Assembly (NCBI RefSeq): GCF_905171775.1
Contig: NC_053492.1
Location: forward strand, 279,960,938 to 280,024,937
DNA length: 64,000 nucleotides
Direction of reading: 5' to 3'
Source of the DNA: Rana temporaria
Taxonomy: Eukaryota; Chordata; Amphibia; Anura; Ranidae
The notes beneath the pieces were generated by a model. That model was not told the origin of the DNA. It saw only the letters and a list, made by a program, of their open reading frames with translations, and made no database searches. This document shows, in pieces, positions 22,270 to 33,697 of this stretch; within the stretch, counting starts at the first letter, position 1; every line of letters starts with the position of its first letter. The translations under genes were made by a program, and so were the position numbers.

Positions 22270-24700
22270 GTTTAGTTTGTATTCGGGTTTGCACGTAGGT
22301 GCGTGCGGCTAAGTGTTTTATACTACTGCAGACAATATTGTGCGGTTGCAAGGGTGTCAGTGAGTGTCAGGTTGCTGGGAAGATATTGTGTGGTGGCAGG
22401 GGCCTTGAGTATGAAGGTTTGATGGTATTGGTGGTTGCAAGGGTCTCAGTCTGGTTTGCTGAGACGATATTGCGTGGTTGCAAAGGTGTCGATTATGAGG
22501 TTTGTTTTGAGATGGCATGGTGTGGTTGCACAGGTCTCAACAAGTGAGGGGTTGCTGAGACAATGTTGTGTTTTGCAATGGTCTCAAATGAGCGTCGGCC
22601 GCTGAGACAACTTTGTATGGCTGCAAGGGTCTAAATGGGTGTCAGGTTGCTGAGACGATATTGCATTTGCAATGGTCTCAAATGAGTGTCAGGTTGCTAA
22701 GATGACTTTGTATGGCTGCAAAGGTCTGAACGGGTGTCAGGTTGCTGAGATGAGATTGTGTGGTTGCAAAGGTCTAGACGGGTGTGAGGTAGCTGAGATG
22801 ATATTACATTTAGCAAGGGTCTCAAATGAGTGTCAAGTTGCTGAGACAATATTCCCCTTTATTTTTTTTTTTTATGAAAACGACTGTGAATGAAACGCTG
22901 GTAAACATGAGTTACCGCATCTGGCAGTGTTTACAAGCTGTTACAGGCATTGGCGTTTCGAATGCGTTTCGAATGCCTCTGAACATCCGTCTGAACCCAT
23001 TTTTTTTTTTTTTTTACCAACAGCAGTGTACATGAGGCCAAAGATGATTTGTCTGGCTGCAAGGGTCTCAATGAATGCCAGGTTGCTGGGGCGAGACTGT
23101 ATGGTCACAAAGGTCTTTGACGAGTGGGAGGTTGCTCAAGACAGTATTGCGTGGTTGCAAGGGTCTCGATGAGTATGGCGCTGCTGAGACAGTATTGTGT
23201 TTGCAAGGGACTCAACAATGGTGTGAGGCTGCTGAGACGGTATTGCGTGGTTGCAAGAGTCTTGATGAGTGTGGGGCTGCTGAGACGGTATTGTGTTTGC
23301 AAGGGTCTGAACTATGGTGTGAGGCTGCTGAGACGGTATTGCGTGGTTGCAAGAGTCTTGATGAGTGTGGGGCTGCTGAGACGGTATTGTGTTTGCAAGG
23401 GTCTGAACTATGGTGTGAGGCTGCTGAGACGGTATTCCGTGGTTGCAAGGGCCTTGATGAGTGTGGGGCTGCTGAGACGGTATTGCGTTTGCAAGGGTCT
23501 GAACTATGGTGTAAGGCTGCTGAGACGGTATTGCGTGGTTGCAAGGATCTTGATGAGTGTGGGGCTGCTGAGACGGTATTGCGTTTGCGAGGGTCTCAAC
23601 AATGGTGTGAGGCTGCTGAGACGGTATTGCGTGGTTGCAAGGGACTTGATGAGTGTAGGGCTGCTGAGATGGTATTGCGTTTGCAAGGATCTCAACAATG
23701 GTGTGAGGCTGCTGAGACGATTTTGCATGGTTGCAATGGTCTCAACAGGTGTCAGGTTGCTGGGCCGAGATTGTGTGGTGACAATTTTTTTTTTTCTGCT
23801 TTTATTTATTTATTTATTTTTTTTTGCATATTTTTTTTTTTTTTTGCGTTTTGTAAGGGTCATGTGTTGCAAGGGTCTTAACAAGGGTATCAGGCTGCTG
23901 AGACAATTTTGTGTGCTTGCAAGAGTCTCCATGAGTGTGGGGCTGCTGACACGGTATTGCGTTTGCAAGGGTCTCAACAAGGGTGTCAGGCTGCAAGGAC
24001 AAATTTTGCGTGCTTGCAAGATTCTCCATGAGTGTGGGGCTGCTGAGACGGTATTGCGTTTGCAAGGGTGTCAGGCTGCTGAGACAATTTTCTGTGCTTG
24101 CAAGAGTCTCCATGAGTGTGGGGCTGCTGAGACGGTATTGCGTTTGCAAGGGCCTCAACAAGGGTGTCAGGCTGCGAAGACGAATTTTGCGTCGTTGCAA
24201 TGGTCTCAACGGGGCTGAGATTGTGTGGTAGCAATTTATTTTTTTTCTTTTATATTTCTTTTTGCGTTTTTTTTTTTTGCGTTTTTTTTTTGTTTTTGTT
24301 TTTTTTTTTTATTTTTTTTCGTTTTTTTTTTTTTTTTCGTTTTGTAAGGGTCATGTGTTTCAAGGGTCTTAACAAGGGTGTCAGGCTGCTGAGACGATTT
24401 AGTGTGGTTGCAAGAGTCTCGATGAGTGTGGGGCTGCTAAGACGGTATTGCGTTTGCAATGGTCTTAACAAGGGTGTCAGGCTGTGGAGACGAATTTTGC
24501 ATCGTTGCAACGGTCTCAACAGGTGTCAGGTTGCTGGGCTGAGATTACGTGGTGGCAATAGTGGTTTTTTTTTTGCGTTTTACATATTTTTTTCCTTTTT
24601 GCGTTTTTTTTTTTTTTTTTTTGCATTTTGTAAGGGTCATGTGTTGCAAGGGTCTCAGCAAGGGTATCAGACTGCTGAGATGATTTGCATGGTTGCAAGG
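22270..24700. repeat. Minisatellite array inside the Ngaro-like element
   Basis: The array consists of 48-bp units alternating in pairs (96-bp dimers). One unit carries GCTGAGACGGTATTGCGTGG and the other GCTGAGACGGTATTGTGTTT, each with TTGCAAGGGTCT-like motifs. The central part (23220-23730) is most regular; the flanks are diverged. Poly-T blocks followed by TTTTGTAAGGGTCATGTGTT recur near 23850, 24339 and 24628, giving a larger-scale repeat. Because 48 is a multiple of 3, long ORFs appear in several frames (up to 364 codons). I read these as by-products, not genes. Confidence 0.85.
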
Positions 24701-24799
24701 TCTCAATCAATAAGAATTGGGTTACTGAGAAAGGATAGAAACACCTGGTTTGTTTGTACCTTAAGCAAGCAGTATAAGGTAGAAGGACAACGCCTGTTT

Positions 24800-25831
24800 G
24801 AATCGTAGGTTCCGCAGGGGCCACTAATGAACGATATGGGAGACAACAAATGGTAGCAAATTGATAGAACATAAAGAATGTAATAACAAATCTTACTTGC
24901 GACAGTGGGCCATGCGAGTGAGTTTGCGGCGGACTGTGGCTGGAGTGAAACATGTCGGGAACGTGTAGCGTGATGCCGTGCATTGGGAAAACAACGAGGT
25001 TTGGTGTAGAAAATAGAACACGAGAAGTACGTATCAATGCTTTGTAAGCTCCACTGCGGGAACCAAACATATGGTACAGGTGACACCATGAGTGGCCACG
25101 AATTTGACATGACAAACAAGCTAACGAATCCTACCTGGGACAGTGAACGTGCGACTGGGTTTGCTTTGGACTGGAGTGGATGTGCAACGCATCCCAAGAG
25201 TGTGGTGTGGCGCCATGCATGACGCACAGGCAATAACTTTGGTGAATAAATGAGAGAGAAGAGCCGTGTACAAGCAATTCGTAAGTTCCGCTGTGGGAAA
25301 TAAAACACACGGCATGGGGGAAACAATGAATGACAACGGTAAAAAGTATGCAATGTATCTGATACAAAATGGTTGTAAAATGCATGAAATGAATCCGATA
25401 CGAATTGATAGTAAGGAGTATTGAACGAATCTGATACGAATTGGTTGTAGAGTGTATGCTACCCCTTGCTTTGAAACCGAACACCTACCAACCACCCATC
25501 CCCCCAGGCTAATCAAGTGCAGAGAAGGCACCATGTGAGTCCAATTACCACCTCAATCTGCCAAAGAACCCATACAAACACATGTCAATCTCCAAATGGA
25601 TTTACAAATGAATCGTATGTTTGGCAGAAGGAAGTTGCAAATGTATTATGCCTGAGCCGAATGATGTTGGAACATAAGCAAAAGTAACTCAGGCAGATTT
25701 TTTCCCAAAAGGGATGCAGGATAGGAATTGTAAGATTGCACAAGATACGAAAAGGTTTGAATCCTACCTGCGACAGTAAGCGGGAACCGCCGGCGAAGAC
25801 CATGAAGGGAGAAGCCGCAAAGCGCTTGCGA
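24800..25831. repeat. 5' internal region of Ngaro-like element with diverged direct repeats
   Basis: Three diverged copies of a block begin CTTACTTGCGACAGTGGGCC (about 24891), CCTACCTGGGACAGTGAACG (about 25131) and CCTACCTGCGACAGTAAGCG (about 25767). The second and third resemble the first for roughly 100-250 bases. By position this should be the leader and gag region of the element, but I recognise no gag motif. Confidence 0.5.
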
Positions 25832-26002
25832 TGTCGAATGCGATTGAATGCGCAGACTCACGGACATGAGGTGAGCTGGGAAGAGTCGGCCCAGTGACGT
25901 GTAGTACTGCACACTGAACCGACAAAGAGCATGTGTGAGTGGGCTGCTTAAATACCCTCCGGGCTCCTCCCATAAACTCAGGCCACCATACTGGCCTTCT
26001 TA
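25832..26002 (-). repeat. Split direct repeat A1 of Ngaro-like element
   Basis: This is the 5' terminal 171-bp repeat on the minus strand, matching 20206-20376 at every position I compared. Confidence 0.9.
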
Positions 26003-26011
26003 TATATATGA

Positions 26012-27475
26012 CAGTTAGGTCCATATATATTTGGATACAGGCACAATTTGTTTTTCAGGTATTTACTAAAACATATTCAAGCTATAACTATATAATGGAT
26101 ATGGGATGAAAGTGCACACTCTCAGGTTTAATTTGAGGGTATCTACATCCAAATAGGAGAAAGGGTTTAGGAAATACAGCTCTTAAGAATAGGGATCTCA
26201 CTTTTTCAAGGGACAAAAGTAATCGGACAATTGAATCAAAAGCTGTTTCGGGGCCTGGTGTGGGCTACTCCTTTGTTATTTCTTCATAAACTAAGCTGGT
26301 AATCTATTGCTGTGAACCTACATCATGCATTCAAAGGAGCTGTCCGTGCAAGTGAAACAGGCCACTTTAATGCTTTAAAAATTAAACAAATCAATCAGAG
26401 AGATAGCAGCAACATTAGGAGTGGCCAAATCAACAGTTTGGCACATTCTGAGGTAAGAAGAACACACTGGTGAGCTCAGCAACATAAAACGGCCTGAACG
26501 TCCACAGAAGACAACAGTGGTAGATGATCGCAGGATCCTCTCTATGGTAAAGAAAATCCCATCACAACATCCAGACAAGTGAAGGACACTCTCCAGGAGG
26601 TGGGCGTATAATTGTCAAAGTCTACAATCAAAAGAAGACTTCACAAGAGCAAATACAGAGGGTTTACCACAAGGTGCAAACCAATTCATAAGCCTGAAGA
26701 ATAGAAAAGCCAGATTAGACATTGCCAAAAAAAAACTAAAAAAAGACAGATCAGTTCTGGAAAAGTATTCTTTGGACGGATGAAGCCAAGATTAATCTGT
26801 AGCAGAATAAAGGGAAGACAAAAGCGTGGAGAGGGCTTGGAAAAGCTCATGATCCAAGGCACACAAAATCATCTGTAAAACATAGTGGAGGCAATGTGAG
26901 GGCATTGGTATGCATGGCTTCCAGTGGCACTGGGTCATTAGTGTTTATTGATGTGATGTGACAGAAGACAGAAGCAGCCAGATGAATATTGCAGTGTTCC
27001 GAGATATACTGTCATCCCAGATTCAGACAAATGCAGCAAAGTTGATTAGACGGTGCTTCACAGTACAGATGGACAATGATCCCAAACACACTGCAAAAGC
27101 AACTCAGGAGCTTTTGAAGGAAAATAAGTGGAATATTCTGCAATGGCCGAATCAATCACATAAAGGAAAGGAGGAAACCCAGTCTTTGGGAATGTCCATG
27201 GGTTCCCAAATTCAGGCACTGCCAGTAAAGTCTTCTCAACAAAATATTAAAAATGAAAATGTTATTTATGATTACATTAATTTGTCCAATTACATTTGAG
27301 CTCCTGAAAATGGTGGGACTGTATATAAAAATGGTTGCAGTTCCTAAAATGTGTAGTTGATATTTATGTTCAACCCCTTGAATTAAACCTGAAAGTCTGC
27401 ACTTTAAATTAATTTGGATTGGTTTGTTTTAATTTTATTCTGGTGGCATATAGAGCCAAAAGTATTCAAAGAAAT
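26012..27475 (+). pseudogene. Tc1-like transposon with decayed transposase
   Basis: The left end, CAGTTAGGTCCATATATATT, is a Tc1-type terminus. The inner terminal repeat GCACACTCTCAGGTTTAATTT matches in inverted form near 27380-27410. The right outermost 30 or so bases are missing. Translated in pieces: a helix-turn-helix segment (INQREIAATLGVAKSTVWHI, 26390), a region with RPERPQKTTVVDDRRILS, the first catalytic Asp in ILWTDEAKINL (26768), and the second in VQMDNDPKHTAKATQELL (27066). The expected third acidic motif after NQSH is lost. Several stops and frameshifts make it inactive. Confidence 0.85.
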
Positions 27476-27548
27476 GTAGCAGAATACATTTTTGCCATTT
27501 TTCTAAATTTTTAGTCTTTTATTCCTTATATAGGAAAAAAAAAAAAAC

Positions 27549-28523
27549 TGCAATGGCAGGTCAGCTTGGCTGCGCGAGATCACGTAATATTACGTCATCT
27601 CGCGAATCAGCCAATGGTGGTGCGTGCGCACCGCCGGAGGCGCGTGCGCCCCCCGCTCGCCCCTGGTCCCGATGCGTGTGTTCCCCGCGGGCGCGAACAC
27701 CGCCGGACACCCGCAATCGCTCGTTACAGCGCAAGAACCGGGAGCTGTGTGTGTAAACACACAGCTCCCGGTCCTATCAGGGGGAGAAATGCCTGACTGT
27801 CTGTTCATACAATGTATGAACAGCAAACTGTCATTTCCCCATGACAGTCCACCCCCCTTCAGTTAGAACACACCCAGGGAACATACTTAACCCCTTCTTC
27901 ACCCCCTAGTATTAACCCCTTCCCTGCCAGTGGCATTTTTATAGTAATCAATGCATTTTTATTATAGCACTGATCGCTATAAAAATGGCAATGGTCCCAA
28001 AAATGTGTCAAAAGTGTCCGAAGTGTCCGCCATAATGTTGCAGTACCGATAAAAATCGCTGATCGCCGCCATTACTAGTAAAAAGAAAATATTAATAAAA
28101 ATGCCATAAAACTATCCCCTATTTTGTAAACGCTATAACTTTTGCGCAAACCAATCAATAAACGCTTATTGCATTTTTTTTTTTAGAAAAATATTTAGAA
28201 GAATACCTAACGGCCTAAACTGAGGAAAAAAATATTTTTTTTTATATATTTTTGGGGGATATTTATTATAGCAAAAAGTAAAAAATATAATTTTTTTTCA
28301 AAATTGACGCTCTATTTTTGTTTATAGCGCAAAAACTAAAAACCGCAGAGGTGATCAAATACCACCAAAAGAAAGCTCTATTTGTGAGAAAAAAAGGACG
28401 CCAATTTTGTTTGGGAGCCACGTCGCACAACCGCGCAATTGTCAGTTAAATTGATGCAGTGCCGAATCGCAAAAAGTGGCCCGGTCATTGACCAGCAATA
28501 TGGTCTGGGGCTGAAGTGGTTAA
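27549..28523 (-). repeat. TTAA-family interspersed repeat, reverse orientation
   Basis: The minus strand starts TTAACCACTTCAGCCCC (28523) and runs through the same segments as the 35530-36397 copy, ending near 27549 in TGACCTGCCATTGCAG. The GC-rich part at 27600-27760 is the 3' region of the element. Short ORFs are chance. Confidence 0.75.
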
Positions 28524-28678
28524 ATACCATCAATAAAAAGCTCTATCTGTCTAAAAAAATATATATCAAATTTATTTGGATACAATGTTGCATGACTGAC
28601 TAATTGTCATTCAAAGTATTGACAACAGAAAAATGGCCTGGATAGGAAGTTGGTGTAACAGTCCGGTCTTCATGTGAT

Positions 28679-29167
28679 TACCGTATTTATTGGGGTATAG
28701 CGCGCTCCCACGTATAGCGCGCACCCCTAAAGTTGCCCGAAATTCCTGTGGAAAAAAGATTTTTTGTACTTACAGTTTTGGTGTCTTGCGCGGTGTCCAT
28801 CGGCGGCCTCATCGGGTCCAGCGTCCGTCTGCGGCTTCGGGTGTCCTCTTCGTTGGGTCCGGCGTCCTCGCGTCCTCCCCGGTCGTTTCCCGCGCCGAGT
28901 TTGAATACTGCGCCGACATATACAGAGCGCAGTACACTCGTGTATGGTCGGGCAGGCTCGGCTACTCTCGCGCTGACGTCCTGTACGTCCAGGACGTCAG
29001 CGCGAGAGGAGCCGAGACTGGCCCACTATACACAAGTGTACTGCGCTCGGTATATGTCGGCGCAGCATTCAAACTCGGCGCGGGTATCGGCGTATATCGC
29101 GCACCCACGATTTTGCCCTGATTTTCAGGGCAAAAAAAGTGCGCGGTATACGCCGATAAATACGGTA
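28679..29167. repeat. Foldback MITE with TACCGTATTTAT termini
   Basis: It begins TACCGTATTTATTGGGGTAT and ends ATACGCCGATAAATACGGTA. The centre is a long near-perfect hairpin around 28985, built from CTCTCGCGCTGACGTCCTG and its complement. The end sequence recurs as a fragment at 34735-34750. ORFs of 143 and 165 codons here result from the palindrome. Confidence 0.8.
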
Positions 29168-29412
29168 TTTAATACATTGTTATTAATAGTAAATTTACAA
29201 AATGGTGCATTGTGTCTCTGCTTTAATTAGCAAAGTCCAATGCTGTGTCTTATCTGAGAAAGTTCAGTCCTTTACAGTGATTGATGATAACTGCTATGGA
29301 GACTTGAATACAAAAATACATACAGTATATTATAGCATGGAGTGACTCATTCAATCATTTGTTTTATGCTGTGTGCTGATGAAGGCCAAAAGACTGAAAA
29401 GTTAATTAAATG

Positions 29413-29672
29413 ATCTCTAAAGGCAAAAGTTTTTTATTGCATTTATTATAATGCATTCTATGCATTAAGACAAAAAACCTTCTGTGTGTAGCAGCCCCCC
29501 CAGCACCCCCGACACTTACCCTGAGCCCCTTTTCTATCCAGTGATAACTATGATTCCCTTGGATGTCCGGGACTCTCCTCCTGATTGGCTGGGCATAGCC
29601 ACGGTGCCATTGGTTCCCATGGCTGTCAATCAAAGTCAGTTAGTCAAGGGACAGAGGGGGCAGGGCGTTATG
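29413..29672 (-). repeat. Truncated reverse copy of the 15841-16315 MITE family
   Basis: The shared segments ACCTTCTGTGTGTAGCAGCC, TTGGCTG...CCATTG and CTGTCAATCAAAGTCAGTTA match the 16020-16260 part of that MITE in the opposite orientation. Confidence 0.55.
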
Positions 29673-29687
29673 GTAACTGCATTGGGG

Positions 29688-29905
29688 GTTGATTTACTAA
29701 AGACAAATCCACTTTGTACTACAAGTGCACTGCAAGTACACTTGGAAGGGAATTTGCTGTAGATCTGAGGGGAAGATCTGAAATTAGGGGAAGCTCTGCT
29801 GAGTTCTATCATCTAATCATGTACAAACAAAAATGCTGTTTTTTATTGTCCTTGCATGCCCCCCTCAGACCTACAATGACTGCAATTCCAAGATAAGTCA
29901 AATCA
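29688..29905. repeat. Partial copy of a GGGGTTATTTA-type MITE
   Basis: It shares AGTGCACTGCAAG, GTAGATCTGAGGGG and GAGGGGAAGCTCTGCTGA-type blocks with the complete copy at 30123-30414. The right terminus is missing. Confidence 0.6.
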
Positions 29906-30122
29906 AAATGGCTAAATGCAATTGGAAATGAACGACTGCAGATTAGGCTGTATCCTTGCTATACAGTTCTTAATTAGTTATTAATGTACAGTTAAACACA
30001 GTGGCATGAGGAAATCATTTTCATACCTCAAACCCCTATTCTAAATGGAATCAGCCAAAATCTGCACCTCCGCTTAGCAAGCATCAGGATTCTGGTAAGA
30101 AACAAGTGACACAAGCTTCATA

Positions 30123-30414
30123 GGGGGTTATTTATGAAAGGCACCACAAGTGCAAACTGCAAGTGCAAAGTGGACTTGAAATCGCCTTGAAAGTGCACTT
30201 GGAAGTGCAGTTGCTGTAAATCTAAAGGGGTAGATCTGAAATGAGGGGAAGCTCTGCTGATTTTATCATCCAATCATGTACAAGCAAAATGCTGTTTTTT
30301 ATGTTCCTTGCATGTCCCCCTTGGATCTACAGCGACTGCACTTCCAAGTTCACTATTAGTGAACTTGCAGTGCACGTGTAGTGCAAAGTGGATTTGCCTT
30401 TAGTAAATAACCCC
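30123..30414. repeat. Complete MITE with GGGGTTATTTA termini
   Basis: Inverted termini GGGGGTTATTTATGAAAGGC and GCCTTTAGTAAATAACCCC enclose about 290 bases with inner symmetry (AAGTGCACTT-type words on both arms). Confidence 0.75.
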
Positions 30415-31362
30415 TATAGTGTAAAACTGCTGTATTGTTTATTCATATGAGAGAAAGGTACTCACATTAGTCAAAATGTACAAGAGACAACAAACAAGCC
30501 ACTTCAATCCACCAGCGTGATGACGTCAACACAGGCTATGTATGCCCTGTGTTGCTCTGCTCTGTTTTTTTATCGTAGGGGATATTCTCAAGGGGCCAGC
30601 TCCTTGAGAACATCTCCTATGATGAAATTTAAACTTATGCCCACTATAAAAATGGCAAGTGGGGCACCTTCTGGAAAAACAGTAAAGTGACTGGGTGACA
30701 CATCACAGCTGCATAGCTTGCATCTATTGAACATACAGTAATAGCTCAATTTTAAAGGGTTGTTTTTTTTCTTTCTACATACTAAGACACTACTCTATCT
30801 TATATTCTACAATTTTCATTTCATATCTGTTATATTCAGTATGTTAATTTCACTGATATCATGGCCAGAGGCAATCTATAACATTACTATAGAGATGGCG
30901 TTAACACTTATTACAATATACTGTATATCCTTGTACTCTAAATGTGTTTTTTCTTGCCTTCCTCTTCTTCCCTATTTTTTTAATCTTATACTCGGCCATT
31001 TATTGTTTTCTACTGTTACACCTGTATTTAGTTATAAGTGACAACCACTCTGCTATATAATATAACATTTTAAATGACTTCCCTTATTGTGGTGTTTTTC
31101 ATAATACTCACTGTGAAAACTTCAAGCTGTATATATATATATATATATATCTATATATATACAGGCCCGGATTTACTCCCTTTGCCGCTCCAAGGCCAGG
31201 TCCTTCAATCTTCCCCCCCAACACACACTCCACCATTTTTGTCCTTTATCGATGACTGCTACAATAGATCAATTAAAAACATATTTCCACACATAAGAAC
31301 ACTGAAAATAACTGGGTTTAATTGTGCTGACTGAAAATACTCTGTAATACACTAAATGTCTT
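30415..31362. other. AT-rich intronic sequence
   Basis: It contains an AT microsatellite at 31128-31162. A 93-codon ORF at 30760-31041 is hydrophobic because of T-richness and carries no recognised domain. No further feature was seen. Confidence 0.5.
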
Positions 31363-33002
31363 TTAACCACTTCCGGACCGCCGCATGTACATTTACGTCG
31401 GCAGAATGGCACGGACAGGCACATTGGCGTACCTGTACGTCCCTGCCTAGACGTGGGTCAGGGGTCCGATCGGGACCCCCCCAGTACATGCGGCGGTTCA
31501 CGTGGCTTCACGAGCGATCCGGGACGAGGGGGCGGCTGTTCGTTTTTGTCCGCCCCCTCCGGATCACTCTCAGCCAATGCGAGCACTCCCCCGTGTGTCA
31601 CTTCCTCCTCCTGTGTAAACACAGGAAGGGGGAAGTGATGTATTCTCTCCTCTCGGCGGTATTTTCAACCGCCGCTAAGGACAGAATACATCACACAGTA
31701 AGTCTGCACAACACTACACTGACACACACTACACATAGGCACATTAACCCCCCCGATCACCCCCCCACCCCCTGTCACAGTGTCACTGAATGCAGTGATC
31801 ATATATGTACTGATCACTGCATTTAGTGTCAGTGTGACAGTTAGTGTGACAGGCAGTTAGTGTTAGGTTCAGGGTAGCCCCCGTACCCCCCCTAATAAAG
31901 TTTTAACCCCTTGATCACCGCCCTAGTTAACCCTTTCACTCCCTATTGCCAGTGTCACTAAGCGATCATTTTTCTGATCGCTGTATAAGTGTCACTGTTG
32001 CCGCTAGGTAGCTAATTTTTTTTTTGTGTTTTTTTTTTTTACTAAAGACATGTGGCTGAATAAATTTTGGCCTAAATGTTTGGCTAAAATTTAGTTTATT
32101 GGATTTTTCTTATAACAAAAAGTAAAAAACATTGATTTTTTTTCAAAAATGTCGCTCTATTTTTGTATATAGCGCAAAAAATAAAAATCGCAGAGGCGAT
32201 CAAATACCACCAAAAGAAAGCTCTATTTGTGGGAAGAAAAGGACGCAAATTTTGTTTGGGAGCCCGACCGCGCAATTGTCTGTTAAAGCGACGCAGTGCC
32301 GAATTGTAAAAAACCCTTGGGTCATTTAGCAGCATATTGGTCCGGTCCTTAAAGAGGAGTTCCACCCAAAAATGGAACTTCCTCTTAACCCACTCCTCTC
32401 CCCCTTACATGCCACATTTGGCATGTAATTTTTTTTGGGGGGGGGAGTGGGGGCTTCAGGAGAAGGGGACTTCCTGTCCCACTTCCTCCTTCCGCCGAGG
32501 GGCTGCAAAGGCGATTAAGCTTAATCGCCTTTTGGCAGCCCCTCACTGTAGGCGATCGCCTAGGACAGGTCAGGTCCTAGGCGATCGCCTGTCCAATCAA
32601 ACAGTGTAGCGCCGCGCCGCGCCGTGCGCGCATGCGCAGTGCCGCTCACGCATGCGCAGTGGGTGCCCGGCCGTGAAGCCGAAAGCTGTCAAGGCCGGGT
32701 GCCCATAGTGACAATGAAGACGCCGTCTTCATTGTCAGTGTGGGCACCCGGCCGTGACAGTGTGGGCACCCGGCCGTGACAGCTTTCGGCTTCACGGCCG
32801 GGCACCCACTGCGCATGCGCGAGTGGCACTGCGCATGCGCGCACGGCGCGGCCCGGCGCTACGCTGTTTGATTGGACAGGCGATCGCTGGAACGCTAGAG
32901 CAGGTAAGTGTCAGTTTATTAAAAGCCAGCAGCTACACTTTTTGTAGCTGCTGACTTTTAATAAACTTAAAAAATGGGTGGAAAACCCCTTTAAGTGGTT
33001 AA
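31363..33002 (-). repeat. TTAA-family repeat interrupted by a nested MITE
   Basis: The outer copy starts TTAACCACTTCCGGACCGCC and ends GTGGTTAA. Its interior shares GACGCAGTGCCGAAT and CTCTATTTGTGGGAAG-like blocks with the 35530 copy in opposite orientation. At 32349 it is broken by another TTAA-bounded element that duplicates the TTAA. Confidence 0.75.
32349..32994. repeat. Nested TTAA-bounded foldback MITE
   Basis: Ends TTAAAGAGGAGTTCCACCC and GGGTGGAAAACCCCTTTAA are inverted, with TTAA at each limit. The arms carry GCGATCGCCT, GCGCATGCGCAGTG and GGGTGCCCGGCCGTGA words in both orientations, forming a large GC-rich hairpin. TGTGGGCACCCGGCCGTGAC is repeated twice in the centre (32740-32780). 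Confidence 0.8.
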
Positions 33003-33689
33003 AGATTATAGCAGTAAGAAACTCCCGAAACATTTTTAGTTCTAACTGTTTTCTTTTGGCAAACTCATCGATAATATCTCCGTAGGACATTATTTAAAAA
33101 TTTTAAAGTTCTGACTCAATGGCTCAATCTGCCCTGGAACAGCTGAGAAAGTGTTGGAACTCTCCTTCTTTTGCCGGTCACATATTCCAAAAAAAGTGGG
33201 CGTGATTATTTAAAAATGTATGACCATGTGACTGGTCACACATTCCACCGCTGTTGCAATCTTTGATAGAACACCTGCCCCACTCCGTTCACTGCTCATC
33301 CTTGCGCCTCTTTTGCCTATGTTCTATCAATCCCTTGGATAGAAGATCTGCATTATGTGGGAGACAGCCGTGGGACTGGGAAAAGGCAGGTGGGGGCGAC
33401 CTACTGAACTCTGTAGCCACCCAGTAAAATGTTATTTATATTTCAGATGCAAAATTATATTACACAAGCAGTGCTTAATATTTCAGCATACAGATACTTT
33501 TTCTAAACTGCAATTAAACAAAAACTCCTTGTGACCCTAACCAGTAAATACATTTCACTAATATTACACATCATTTCACCCTTGCTTTTCTATAGTGTTC
33601 TGTGACCCCTTAAAGATAGAGGTTTAAATTATACAAATATTTTTGATTTCGGGCTTGTCTCCCCACCCACTGTACTTCACTATTGGATC
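33003..33689. other. No recognised feature
   Basis: This is ordinary intronic sequence between two repeats, without a convincing ORF. Confidence 0.45.
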
Positions 33690-33697
33690 ATCTAGCC

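Larger units (their letters stand above)
20004..26002 (-). mobile_element. Ngaro-like (DIRS order) retrotransposon with split direct repeats, non-autonomous
   Basis: Read on the minus strand the order is A1 (26002-25832), internal region (25831-20501), B1 (20500-20377), A2 (20376-20206), a 78-bp spacer, then B2 (20127-20004). A1 and A2 (171 bp) look identical by eye, as do B1 and B2 (124 bp). This A1...B1-A2-B2 split direct repeat layout is the hallmark of Ngaro-type tyrosine-recombinase retrotransposons, which have no integrase and make no target duplication (family knowledge). RNase H and tyrosine recombinase remnants lie at the 3' side as expected. The RT core is absent, and a 2.4-kb minisatellite lies in its place. 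Near-identical repeats with dead coding parts suggest recent movement using proteins from another copy. Confidence 0.8.

Noticed and set aside
22270..24700. CRISPR-like array
   Set aside because: Units are contiguous without unique spacers and the sequence is vertebrate.
23075..24808. Cys-rich repeat proteins of 214 to 364 codons
   Set aside because: The minisatellite period is a multiple of three, so frames stay open by construction; no start context, signal peptide or conserved ends.
20004..26002. Classical LTR retrotransposon with two LTRs
   Set aside because: The repeats are two different interleaved units, not one repeated end, and a tyrosine recombinase replaces the integrase.
28690..29230. 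ORFs of 143 and 165 codons
   Set aside because: Products of a CpG-rich palindromic MITE; no domain.
30760..31041. Hydrophobic 93-codon ORF as a membrane protein
   Set aside because: T-rich intronic DNA yields Phe/Leu/Ile runs; no homologous motif.
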